Below the pieces are notes generated by a model. It was not told where the DNA came from and did not search any database. It saw only the letters and a list, made by a program, of their open reading frames with translations. 64,000 nucleotides of DNA. Source: Straminergon stramineum. Taxonomy: Eukaryota; Streptophyta; Bryopsida; Hypnales; Calliergonaceae. The stretch spans positions 9,736,501 through 9,800,500 of the forward strand of contig OY987269.1 of NCBI GenBank assembly GCA_963920665.1, in the 5' to 3' direction. Below are positions 27,749 through 38,820 of this stretch, in pieces. How positions within the stretch are numbered: the first letter of the stretch is position 1; each line of letters begins with the position of its first letter. The position numbers and the translations under genes are program-made.

Positions 27749-28450
27749 CAAGTCGTCGTCAACGAGAATAGCATGTGCATTTATAACGATCTGTAAATAG
27801 CGAATGTGCCCACAGATTTTAATTGAACTATACTATTATACTTAGTCTGATTTGGACAAACATCCTTCTTTTAATTGTTATATTGGTATACTAATCAATG
27901 CAATTACTGTTGGGTACGAATCAGTGATGTCCAATTATACTCTGGGTTGAAATAGTTTGACTTTGATGTCACATGCACTACTAAGATAAATTAGGAAGCT
28001 TTGATTGTTAGGAAAACTTAGGAAAACAAACTTTCTTTCAAACTTTGGTCCTGCTGCACAACCGAAGTTTTCCGAGAGTTACATAATAGTGAATCCGGGA
28101 GTATCAGTCTCCGGGACCGAAGGACTGAGAGATTTCGTATCAAATGTGACGAATGTCCGCGATTGTCCACGAGTTAATGTCCACGATTTTATTTCACACC
28201 ATCCTGAACCCACTGGGAATTATGAAAAGTATGCATACATTGCAAATCTTGCACTCCAATTCTGTAAAATGTCTTGCAGCTCAAGTTTTTTGTCGTATGA
28301 ACTACTGTATCATATAGCTACAAAATTTGGGCTTCAGATACCCTTGGTAAGCTCCCCTCTCCTCTACCTCCAACAAATATCGAAATCCACCCGTGGGACT
28401 TTACCCAGAAGCTCCCATGTTTCACCGCAGGAACGCCATTTCAGAGATAT
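27749..28450. other. Convergent 3' spacer between POLA1 and the GH17 gene
   Basis: About 700 bp between the polymerase stop codon (TAG, 27746-27748) and the glucanase stop codon (28451-28453, minus strand). It must hold both 3' UTRs. A plus-strand frame (28005-28475) crosses it and the last glucanase exon but has no recognisable domain and is probably chance. Confidence 0.6.
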
Positions 28451-31132
28451 TCAAAGGAAGGTGCACCCTGTGTAACCTGCACATGCAACAAGAATTGTTG
28501 TAAGCCCAGTCTTCCAACTTTTACTTGTAATCTATCCACATGCGAGAAGGGAACGTAGCTCCTAAACCCTGCCGTAGTCTTTTGACCTATGGTTAGGGGT
28601 CTTGGACAAACGGGCTCTTGATTCAATCAAGCCTATTATTAACAACAGAAGCTCTTTCTACTCCGATATATTTCGAAAAATGGGAACCTTCAACATGGGA
28701 CACTATAACACAAAACCAATATTATTAATATGTATGTCCCTCTACCAAAGAACCAAAAATCTTCGTGCCAATACATGTTCCATATTAATGTAGAAATATA
28801 GAGTTTGGCAAATTTGGAAAGGGTTCTTCACCACCTCCTCAAATCCTCGATTTGAAAGTATCTCTTTGATATCACTTTTACACACAGCACTATTGACACT
28901 TGATTGTCACAAAGTTGCAGATAATGGGTGTAGACTTTATGTCCATATTATTATCAACACACACATATTATTCCAAATAAAATTCTATGGTAAGGCAAAA
29001 AAGGAAATCCACTTACTAGGATCAGTGATGGTTACCACGCCCGTCCCACCAAAGTAACAGTTCCAATAGTTCCGCCCCATCTTCTGGTAGTAGCTATTAA
29101 ACGCAACCGACGCATGCGAAGCCACGGTATTAGGGTAATAACAAGCCCCTCCGCTTTGAATCGCCCCACAATCAGCCCCTCCTTCCCCACACGCATACTC
29201 CAACGCTTGCGCCACATCCGCGTCTCCTGAACCTGCCTTCGCCACACACCACGTCTTCCCCCCATTCCCGGGGGAGACTGGACCCGAACCCGCGGGGACG
29301 GGGCTCATCACCGGGGGTGGACTCAAACCCGTCGGGGACGGATACAGGACCGGAGGAGGGGCATTGGCGTTTGGTGGTGGGAGAGGCGGGTTCGTCACAT
29401 TCGCAAGGAGCAACCCGAGGTTGTACGCAGGCGTCCTGTTCGCATTGAACACGCCGAAGAATCGCTCGGAGCTCAAGCCTGGCTTCAGATTCTCATTGAA
29501 AAGCGCGAAGATGTACGCGTCGATCGACGTCCCCGGCCTGAGCGGCGTGCCTGTCGTGCCCGTCACGTACTTCATCAAGTTCATGTTATATGTTTGCGCA
29601 TTTGTAGAGTTTGCGGCGAAGTCGCCGTCTGAAGGCCAGCCTGTTTCGGAGATGACGATCGGAATGTTGTGAAAGCCGAGGCGCTCCATGGCGGAGTAGA
29701 CCGCGTCCAACTGCGCCTCCAGCATGTTGGAGTATCGTAGCCCTGTGCTGGCGTCGGTGATGAATCCGTTCGTGTCCGCGGTGAACAGGGCGAACGGGAG
29801 GGAGACGTTGCCTGGGTCATCGCGGTATGCGAAGTAGGGGTAGGAGTTCACCATGAGAGGACCGTTTGTAGCGTTTAGAAAACCGAGGAGAGCTTTCATG
29901 TCGGTGGTGAGGTTTGATCGGAAGGCGCCGGAGGATGGCGGGAAGGACTTCTCCAGCACTTGAAGGTTGTGTGGCGTGCCGACCTGCATTTGTAAGAAAG
30001 TAGCACGAATTTTAGCTGAGTTGAGAAAATTCGTAGCAAATTTCATCAAGGGTACTTTCACGGGGCAATTCACCTGAAATGTCGAATTGCTTGAAAATGA
30101 GCAAATTTTTAAAAATGTAGGAAGTTGCTACAAAATTGGTGAAGAATCAAGAGTAGACTTCCAAATATTGGCTCAAGGTTGCAGTTATATTGCTAGTACA
30201 TCACTGACCTGGATAGAGAGATTCAGGGTTATGATTGCGGAGTGGAGGTTGGTTAGGGCGGGGACGAGCTGCGGGGAGATGGACGGGGAGTTGATGAGAA
30301 CCTCATTGCCGACGGCGAGGTGAGTGACTTGAGTTGCCGGCATGTAGGCGGCGACGTTGGTTTGGAGCCAGGACTGGGCGACAGCGGTGCTCGTGGCGAT
30401 AATAGGGATGGATTCGGTTGGGACGCCGACTATGAGCTTGATGTTCGTGTTGGCGAAGGCTTGCATGATCGCTGGGTCGGGGTTGTAGATCTTGACATTG
30501 CGGACCGTGGTAGTGAGGAGCAGGTTGGCGACTTCCTTAGGGGATGGGAGGTTGCTGCCAAGCGTGCCATAGTTCACCCCGATGTTGCCAGTCGCCTCTG
30601 CAGATCCACGCAATTCAGTGTGGATCCTAATTTGTAGAATTTGAAGGGCAACTGTATGACAATACTCACTTCTAGCATCTGTAAGTACAGCAATATAGAC
30701 CAGACCTAAAGTGCAAATCAATGCAGCAAGAGATCGTCATGAATGGAGCTTTTCTGTGCGATATTGCACGGGTCTCTATTTCTGGTGGTCTAAAGCAATG
30801 TGAATCCCGGAATGTCACTCAGGCAAAGCATAACATTCTTGAGAAATTTGAGCATGACGCCTTTCCAGAACAGTGACAACGAAGATCGAGTCAAGTTCCG
30901 ATCAAAATTCATGTCAAATCACAGCAAATCAAGCAAAATTAAAGCTTTCACGGTTGAAGACTACGGTACAGTGGCTTGAGGTGACTACTCCCATATGTCC
31001 AAATGGAGCTCAACTTTGCAAAACAATGAAGGTTTTAGGGATTACTTGTCGTTCCAAAATTCAGAGGGTGCTCAACAAGGGTTCTCGACGAACACCTGAA
31101 ACTAGGACTGCAATAGCAACTAGACTCAGCAT
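28451..31132 (-). CDS. Secreted GH17 glucan endo-1,3-beta-glucosidase with X8/CBM43 domain
   Basis: Hydrolyses 1,3-beta-glucan (callose) in the wall. Coding exons 31132-31096, 30705-30670, 30597-30209, 29983-29017, 28476-28451; 484 aa. Residues 1 to about 25 form a hydrophobic signal peptide encoded by exon 1, a 36-nt exon 2 and the start of exon 3, before NIGVNYGTLGSN. The GH17 catalytic pair is visible: acid/base E123 in AVGNEVL and nucleophile E267 in ISETGWPSDGD. A Pro-rich linker follows, then an X8 domain beginning TWCVAKAG with six Cys, the sixth (YTGCTFL) in the 26-nt last exon. No hydrophobic tail follows, so no GPI signal is seen. The third exon from the 3' side could read through its donor (GTAAGT) to a stop at 28985, but splicing restores the family's DPSY-x-GC end. 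The start was chosen because exon 2 alone has no in-frame ATG. Confidence 0.9.
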
Positions 31133-32232
31133 TAATCTGACAGCTGAATATTATTCGATCATGCAAGTATGGGAAGAATATGTTTACCTGAGAGCCGGAC
31201 AGCGGAACAAACTAGGAGCATGAGCTGAAGAAGCCTGAAGCAGTGGCTGTTGCCCTGCAACCGGTGCACCGCAGTAATCGACATTACGTTAAGCTTTCAG
31301 AAATGATCTTTGGAATTGCCAATCCTCGACCTTAATTCTTGACTACCAAGCCATTGATGCTGAAAACTGCAGCCCACATGAACTTCAACTCCTGATCGAT
31401 CGCTAATCTTTGTTAGAGCCACAAAACTTGCAGGTAGGAAGTGACCAACTTACAATCTGACTAAGGTACCTAAACCGGGCTACATTATTGTGATCTCTGT
31501 CTCGGGGCCGATATTGACATGTGGATTAATATCTCTGCAAAGTAGTGTTCCAAAGTGGGCTAGACAGGGATTAAAGTATGAAAGCTCTCTGGTCACGTCA
31601 GGATTTGCAACAGGGAGAGAAAGGGTTGTGATCTTTTGAAGCTAACTTACATGCATGTGGCAGATGATTACAAAAGGAGTCGGGCTGGCGCATATCCAGA
31701 GACATTGGCGAAGTTCATTTGTTCATATTGTTAATCGATGTGGCGGCAGGAGAAGCTGCCGTACTCTGCAATATTCTGCAATGGGGGCCTAATTATGGCT
31801 GGCCGGATCTCCGCGGCTGTCAGGAACCACGGCTGATTCGCTGCACTGCACTTCTTTTCTTGCTGCAAGGTAAGCTTAAGTTAGTCTATGTTATGTTAAG
31901 TTGTGGTGGATTTGTGGTTGTCAATGCCTCAAAAGGACAAATTTCCTACGGCAAGTCATCTCTGGCAGGATGCACAACTGCACAGCAGCGATCCCAGAAC
32001 TGCTTCAAGAAAATTAGCCAAATGTTCATTTTTGGAATTTTTTTGGAATTTAACACTCAGGGCATGAAGAAATTATGTAGCAACTGAGCGAAATTTAGCC
32101 AGTTTGGGGATGGCTGCTGCACAGTGCACACTGCCCTCTGAACACGCTGAATGGATTCCACTGCATGCCAGCAATGGTGTCACCGTATGCACAGATGACA
32201 CCAGTGTCCTAGGAGGAATTTAGCCAAACCAA
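31133..32232. other. Upstream region of the glucanase gene and spacer
   Basis: The first few hundred bases must include the promoter of the minus-strand glucanase. A 122-codon plus frame at 31719-32087 has no recognisable domain. No clear TATA box or known site was identified. Confidence 0.45.
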
Positions 32233-32445
32233 CCAATAAGGTAGCTTTACCCAATACCACCCAAATGTAGAATTCTCATTGATTATAGAGTGAGAATGTA
32301 AAACTATAATACTTGTCTTATGTGAAGTTAATGTGAAGTTAAGGCATGTATTACTGTCATAAATTCTCGTCATAGAATCAATGAGGGCCCTATATTTGGG
32401 TGGCATTGGGTCAAGGGGTGGTAATGGGTTTGTCTACCTTATTGG
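32233..32445 (-). mobile_element. Non-autonomous inverted-repeat element (MITE-like), copy 2
   Basis: A 213-bp copy of the element at 13613-13812 in the opposite orientation. The outermost ends are perfect 12-bp inverted repeats, CCAATAAGGTAG at the left and CTACCTTATTGG at the right. The inner arms carry CCCAATACCACCCAAATGTA and its inverse. The ends are compatible with insertion at a TA dinucleotide (Stowaway/Tc1-mariner-like), but this is inference. The centre is AT-rich and non-coding. Confidence 0.8.
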
Positions 32446-32746
32446 AAGGTAAACTAGGCCTAGCTTATAACAAGCAGAATGCCATTGACTTGCCTTGTTA
32501 TGATAGAAATGCCCATACCTGATCACTTAACTCCTAAAGGATCAAGGCCATTTTTATGTCAAAAACCACTCAAAACTGTCATTTTTGTTGTGTTCATCCG
32601 TAGGAAAAAAATTAAATTAAATCTAACCATAGGATTTTGTACTTTACTTGTCTCAAACCAAATGGTAAAAATTTCATGAAGTTTGACCGTATAGATTAAA
32701 AGATATTAGCATTCAAAGTTGGAAAAATAAAATAAAATTTGAACAC
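32446..32746. other. AT-rich spacer
   Basis: No gene is seen. Parts appear related to a dispersed non-coding repeat that continues after the adjacent inverted-repeat element. Confidence 0.4.
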
Positions 32747-33014
32747 ATGCCACATTTAACTACTTTTGGACTATTTAGTGAATTTTGGACTAAACATCAC
32801 GAAATCTCCAAATAATATCATCGGGAGATCTCCGGATGATTATATGGATCTCCCAATGTTTGTATAGATTTCCGGATGTTTTCTATTGTTCTCCCGATGT
32901 TTTGCTTAGATCTCCCAATATTTTGGATTATCCCTTGATGACTAATTTTTTTTCTCCCGATGACCATTATTAAATCCGGACTTTCAAAAGTCCAGAAGTA
33001 GTTAAATGTGGCAT
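32747..33014. mobile_element. Inverted-repeat element with internal 20-21 bp tandem repeats
   Basis: The left end ATGCCACATTTAACTACTT and the right end AAGTAGTTAAATGTGGCAT are exact inverted repeats of 19 bp. The similarity continues inward to TGGACT/AGTCCA. Between them lie about five degenerate 20-21 bp units (32827-32930). There is no convincing protein. The size and structure fit a non-autonomous DNA element. A target-site duplication could not be confirmed. Confidence 0.65.
32827..32930. repeat. Degenerate 20-21 bp tandem repeat (5 units)
   Basis: Units start at 32827, 32847, 32867, 32888 and 32909 with the core GATCTCC(C/G)(A/G)ATGTTTT. On the minus strand three units keep a 21-nt step and would read as seven-residue repeats such as NIGRSKQ and NIGRTIE. 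Unit lengths of 20 elsewhere break the frame, so coding is unlikely. Confidence 0.7.
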
Positions 33015-33029
33015 ACACTAGCTTGCAAT

Positions 33030-33700
33030 TTCAAATGACTTTAACCACCTTTTGTTGAAATTTTTTGCACTACGGACTTTGAATTTAAATTTTTTGTGGT
33101 GAAGAATTGAGTTGATAGTCTAGGAAAATAAATTAATCTTGATTTTCATTCTTTAAATAATTGTTAAGTAGAGTAGGTCCAAGATTACAAGAAAAACTAA
33201 ATTGTAATTCTTAGATGAGATTGAAACACCAAAATCCCAATGGTGAGATTTTTCTAGCAAGCAAACTTAACCTTGTCAAACAATTTTTTTTGAGAAAATG
33301 TGAAAATTGCAGTCATAAATGAATCCTATAAGTTATTTTTTCAAGAAGATGCTCATATTGCTTAGAAAACAAGATTGTTCATAACTTTCACATCACTAAT
33401 CCAAATGGAATGAATCAAAGCTTCATATGTAGACAAAAATAGAATCTATGAGAAAAAAAAACAAGTTTTTTCAAGTTTTTATGAACTTTCTACCTAGTGA
33501 CGTGAAAATTATGTTTAAAATGGCATAACTTTTGCTCCCCAACACCAATTGAAACAAAAATTATATTCCCACAAACCTAATCAATTTTTCTATCTTATGA
33601 GAAAGTTTCAAGTAGTTTCACTAAAAATTGAGGCCATAGAAACCTGCCCAAAATCCATTTTGTCCCCCAAGGGGACACAAGTCCTTTATGGGTTAAGCAA
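33030..33700 (-). repeat. Dispersed non-coding repeat family, copy near 33 kb
   Basis: Blocks here recur, diverged, at 43250-43620 (same orientation) and 62880-63130 (opposite orientation). Shared pieces include the CTCAATTCTTCA / GTAGTGCAAAA blocks, a TCATAACTTTCA...AATCAAA block, and a CCCCCAAG...TTTAG-like block. Coding capacity is absent. The element type is unknown. Confidence 0.5.
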
Positions 33701-33744
33701 CTTTGGTACATAACACAAGTAGTATGAGGCAATGTAAGTTTTTC

Positions 33745-34090
33745 CCATGTAGAAAATAGGAAATATGGGACTATAAATTTTTTGTAATCATATTCCCGAA
33801 ATTGAAATTAGTATGAATTTGGGGAGCCAAAAAGTGCTCAAAACCCATAGTCAATGTCTAGACTTTTCTAATTCTAATCATTTAAGAATCACTTTCTTAC
33901 TCACTACTTCCTACTTTATTGCTCACAAATTTGGGACATGTGTCATCACCTTAGTAGTCCCAACCTTGAAAAGGAGAAAAGAAAACATTGACCAAGCTTT
34001 AGTTGGAAATTTCTTTTGACCTTGGTTGGAAATAACTACACCCTATATGTCAGTTATGAGTCTTCAATTGGGAATAGGTAGCTCTACCTT
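33745..34090 (+). repeat. Diverged direct repeat, copy A
   Basis: A segment of about 340 bp repeated at 34490-34850 in the same orientation. Shared landmarks in order are AATAGGAAATA, CAATGTCTAGACT, CACTACTTCCTACTTT, GCTCAC, GGACATGT and AAAAGGAGAAA. It is non-coding. It may be the remnant of a tandem duplication or of the two ends of an old element. Confidence 0.7.
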
Positions 34091-34489
34091 AGCATTGCTA
34101 AAAAAATTTAAAGATAAATATGAAAATTGGGGGGAGCAATTCAATTTCATTTTGTTCACAAATTATGAATTTTTGAAGTATACTACCCAATTAGCCCCAA
34201 AGAGTCTCTAGACTACCCCAAACCCAACAAAAAGCATATCTATAATGGTCATTTTACTCACCTAGAGCAATAACATATTTCCTAACATGGTTGTAACATG
34301 AAGGCCTAAAAAGCCCACCTTCTATAATGAATTTACACTCCAAAGATGGAAGTTCCTATTTCAATCACTGATCACTTCATTACCATCATCTAAGACATTC
34401 ATTTGATTGTGGTCACTAAGGATTATGTACCCCAACCCAATCACTCAAGGAATTTTGGAGTAGATCATAAACAGTTTAAGGTGAAAAAA

Positions 34490-34850
34490 ATTTCTCCCAT
34501 GTAGAATGATAGGAAATACGAGAATTGCCATTTTTTTGTAATTTTATTGTTGAAATTGAAATAACTATATATCTTGGGAGCTAAAAGTGCTTGGAGTATA
34601 TAGCCAATGTCTAGACTCTTCCAATCTTGATCATTCAAGAACCACTTTCTGCCCACTACTTCCTACTTTCTTGCTCACTACTTTAGGACATGTAGCATAA
34701 CCATATTAGTGCCAACCTTAAAAAGGAGAAAAAAATACATTCAAAGCTTTTATTGGAAATCTAATCTAATATTGATTGGAATTAGTGCCCCCTACAAGTT
34801 GGATATAGGTTGTGGTTGGCAATGGATACATTTACCTTAACTCAACCTAA
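34490..34850 (+). repeat. Diverged direct repeat, copy B
   Basis: The second copy of the segment at 33745-34090, with the same landmarks in the same order but many substitutions and small indels. About 400 bp separates the copies. Confidence 0.7.
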
Positions 34851-35249
34851 TGTAGCTCAATCTCACATTAGAAGAGATTCAGGTACCCTAAAAGACCATT
34901 TCAGGTTAGATCCTCGTGTTGGGAACCAAACAATGCCAGCCAGAAATTTTAAAAATAAATAAATGAAAAAAACCCTAAGAAATAAGAAATATATTAAATT
35001 ATAATAATATTAAATTTTTAATTATTATTGGATGTGGCCATCACCTAGCTACATTAGTCAACTATTGTAGTGAAGTTTCTACAATCCAAGAACTTGTGGG
35101 AACTCACGGTCTACACAAAGTAGCTCAATCCCTTCTTTTGTTATTGAAAAAAGTCTATCATAATAGGTTATGGTTGTTCGCCCAAAAAACTTGACAACAC
35201 CACGAACATGACGTCCAACATGTCTAGTAGACCCCCTCGTCTATCTAAT

Positions 35250-35273
35250 AAAGTCAACCTTAAGGTTGACTTT
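35250..35273. repeat. Perfect 24-bp palindrome
   Basis: The half AAAGTCAACCTT is followed immediately by its exact inverse complement AAGGTTGACTTT with no spacer. Each arm includes TTGAC, the core of the plant WRKY W-box. Function is unknown. Confidence 0.85.
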
Positions 35274-36344
35274 CAAGTAAAGCACTTTCTATTTCCAATC
35301 TCGACATATTTGATTTTCATTTTATTGAAGTGTCTCAATTTAATAATCACTTATTACATTCTTAATTATGGATCATAACTAAAGTGAGATTTCAAATTGT
35401 CTCTACTAGTAGGAGAAGGACTTATTCAACAAAATTGTCGCATATACATAACACTTGTCTTATACAACACACAATGTCAAACGAAGAACTTGACACCCAA
35501 ACCCCAAAATGTGTTTGACAAAACAACCCTACAATAGGTTGATGCAAGAGTGTAATGGATCACCCCTTAGGAGACTATCATGGGTGGTTTCTTTGTTACA
35601 AGCTATTTTATTTAATCTCCTATATAAAAAAATAAAAAAATCACAATGCTAATTTGTCATATTTGCACTAATGACACCAATTTATCAAAGTCACACTATT
35701 TGTGTGAAGTAATTAAATTAGTGTTACCTAAAAGAGTTGAGAATTTTGAACATATAATCAACACTTGAAAATACATATAAATAAATAAATTCATATAAAT
35801 AATTATATTTTATTCATACATTGTCCCAAAATAGAAAAACAAAGTGAATTAAAATAATTTCCTCTTAATTGCAAAGACTTATCAATCAAATAATGTTATT
35901 ATTTAAACAAAGACCATTAGGATGGAACAAGTTTATGCATTGATATACATAAATTTTTTATAATACATTATTTTTATTTTCTCCATTTGCATGTGGATTA
36001 GTTAGGTTCACAATGAAAAACAATAAAATTTTCAAGTTGCTACTATGGGTGTAAAATTTGAAGCCTCAACCTTTTTAACATCATTTTTATCTATCCTTTC
36101 ATACATTTCAAGTTTGGATTTGTTACCACAATTGCACCCTTCTCATCTACCTCTAAATTATAGATGAGTTTGGACTCTATTGCTTTCATATAGAATCCAT
36201 TTACAATGTCATTTTCAGTTTGCCACCTTTTGTGTCTTGACCTATTTAGTTTGATCTTTCAATCTTTCATCTATTATGAGTGATGGATTCAACTTTTACT
36301 ACATATACAAGTTTAAACTCTAAAGTTCCAAAACAACAACACTT

Positions 36345-36480
36345 ACTAGTGTGTGAGCCTAGAAATGCGAGCCTACAAGCCTTGACCGTAGGTATAAGTA
36401 TGTACCCCCAATGATGCTAGCACTTGAGCATAAAGATGTGAGCCTAAGAGCCTTGAATCTAACTATAGGTAAGTACTTGC
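36345..36480 (+). repeat. Short imperfect direct duplication
   Basis: The block GTGAGCCTA...GAGCC...AAGCCTTGA...TAGGTATAAGTA at about 36352 recurs, diverged, at about 36437 with GTGAGCCTAAGAGCCTTGA and TAGGTAAGTA. The sequence is AT-rich and non-coding. Confidence 0.5.
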
Positions 36481-38820
36481 AACCATTTGAAGGTGTTTAT
36501 AACATGTGTAGCTATAATAGGTATACTTTAATATGGAAAGACTCTATAATAAAGGTCTTATAATATAGACATGACCTATAACTATAGAAGGTATCTATAA
36601 TATATAGACTGGGCTTATGGATTCTATGCTTAAATGCTAGCTCTCCCAAAATTTGAATCCTCTCAACTTAAAACTTTCCACTATCACCAATTAAAATAAA
36701 AAATATATTCTCATAAACCTAATCTATTCAACCATCTTAAGAAAAAAATTCAAAAATCACAACCAAATTTGACATGAGAGGAGCCTAAATTTTAGTCATC
36801 CCCCAAGGAGATAATGGAACTTTAGAGATTAAAACTCTATACATTAATAATTTTGAAGTTTTTGAAATTTTTGAAATCAAATCATCATTTAAAATATATA
36901 GTTATGTGACAATAAATTTTCAAACTATATACTAAAGTACATCTTTTCAATAATATCATACAATATATAATCCCAAATGTTGTGATCATAAGGATTTTAT
37001 ACTATTTTACTTAGCATTAGAAATTTCATTCCAAAGATCCACAATAATTTCAAAAAAATCAAGAATTATAAACATTTATAGATACATATTTTTGGAGTGC
37101 ATATATTCTCTTGTAGATATTGTTGTATCTTAAAGAAGCTAATTCTTTATACACTAGTTCTTAAAAAAAAGATCTAGAGTTAATTTTCTCTCTTAGAAAC
37201 ATCTAGTTTAAATCACATGTTCTTTGAAGACATCATCCTTGAAAAATTCACCTCTATGATAATTATATCATCTTTGGATCCACATGTATCTATCATCTAT
37301 AACTAGATATAAAGTATGTTTTCAACAATACATTGTACAAATGGACAATTGTATGAAGCTCTTTTCAATTCCAAGTAAAATTTCCAAATAAGTAATCTAA
37401 TCATGGGTTCTATTACTGAATGATCGTCGATTTTTGGGATTGCAAATAATGGGAGATTGTAGATTAATTGTGCTTGTACTTTTGGATACAATATAAATAA
37501 ATATGAATTTTCAAAGAATTGATTAGAAGTGAATCCATAATGAACTAAGGATCCCTCATATTCAAAAGATACATATTTTGGGCAAGAATATGTAGAAGTC
37601 GATTCTAGCAACAAGTTATTTTATAAAAACATCTCTAAGACATTTTGTAAATTTGACTTTTGTTTATATAGGTTTGAAGTCTAATTTGAAATACAAAAGT
37701 ATCGAGATTTGAACATTCAACAACTAAAATATGTCTCCTTGGCAAGTATGCCTTCTATAAGAATTTAGTGACTAAAAAAGTCTTTTTATACTCCTTTTGA
37801 TTTTATTCTAAATATTTAAAAAATAATTAATAAATTCAAGAATTGACAAGGAATTTGCAAAAACACCCAGTTCACAAATTAATTAGATTTGAACAAGCTT
37901 TCCAATGAACCACTTTGTGACCATACTAGAGATTTTAGTAAAAAAAGATATGGTAGATTGATAGACTTGAGTCAAGTTTGAAGTCTAGTTCTTACAACTC
38001 AACATCATGATGTATTGTAGTTTTTGTAATCATAATAAAACTCACATGCTATAAGATATTATAGCAATGTAGCAACGACAATAAATGGATGTATGAATCA
38101 TTCAAGGATAATCCTATGATTCCCACCTTGTCAAGGATTCCTTTATAGTAAGAGGTCCATGAAGCAAGTGTAAACCACCATAGAGAAATCTCATGTGTAT
38201 CTTCTAGGTGGATTATTTTGCATAATTAGGATTTGAGGCAAAGTTACTAGAGTTTGCTAACTTAACATGGCATTGCCAATTGTTCATCAATTGACAAATT
38301 TGTGTGGTCATCATATTGCTAATTATTACATTGCGCAATTTGAAACTTACTCATAAGCCCATATTGTTTGCAAGTCTTGATTTGTAATTGTATAAATTTT
38401 TAGTTCAAAATTTGTTGTTCCGAGTATGGAGTCTTGTGAGATAGGCCAACATGGACAAAGTTGGGATAGTAGTGGGCTCTAGGGTTCTCAAGGGCTTGAG
38501 AGTGGTAAGGAATCTTTTGGGGACTCAATTTCCCACCTCTAGTTTATGCAAGGCCAATGCCACTTGCGGTTGGGCATTGCCCTATGTATTTACTATGTGA
38601 TTACATTTTGGAGAAAGCTAAACTCTTTAAAATATTTTTCTAAGATAAATAGAACTAGCATTTATCAAAAGTTGTTTTCTATTTTTTGAACCATCTTGAA
38701 ATTAGTTATGAATTTTGGAAGCTGAAATAGCATAGAACTCTAAAAGTGTTATGTTCACCTTTGGTACATTCAAAACTCCAACATGTACACCAGTGTTAGA
38801 GGGCACTTTTAGAAACTGGG

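Larger units (their letters stand above)
34851..38820. other. AT-rich spacer, no recognised gene
   Basis: A long AT-rich stretch with no open frame that resembles a protein. It holds a perfect 24-bp palindrome (35250-35273), a short internal duplication (about 36345-36480) and a piece resembling the dispersed repeat family (about 36640-36850). Confidence 0.55.

Noticed and set aside
28985..29016. Glucanase ending by read-through at 28985 (WISFFALP)
   Set aside because: The strong GTAAGT donor and a downstream exon restoring the conserved Cys make the spliced ending more likely.
31719..32087. 122-codon plus-strand frame
   Set aside because: Its composition and residues do not resemble a protein family, and it lies in spacer with no gene-like context.
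37303..37614. 103-codon minus-strand frame in AT-rich spacer
   Set aside because: It is rich in residues encoded by AT codons, has no domain and is isolated.
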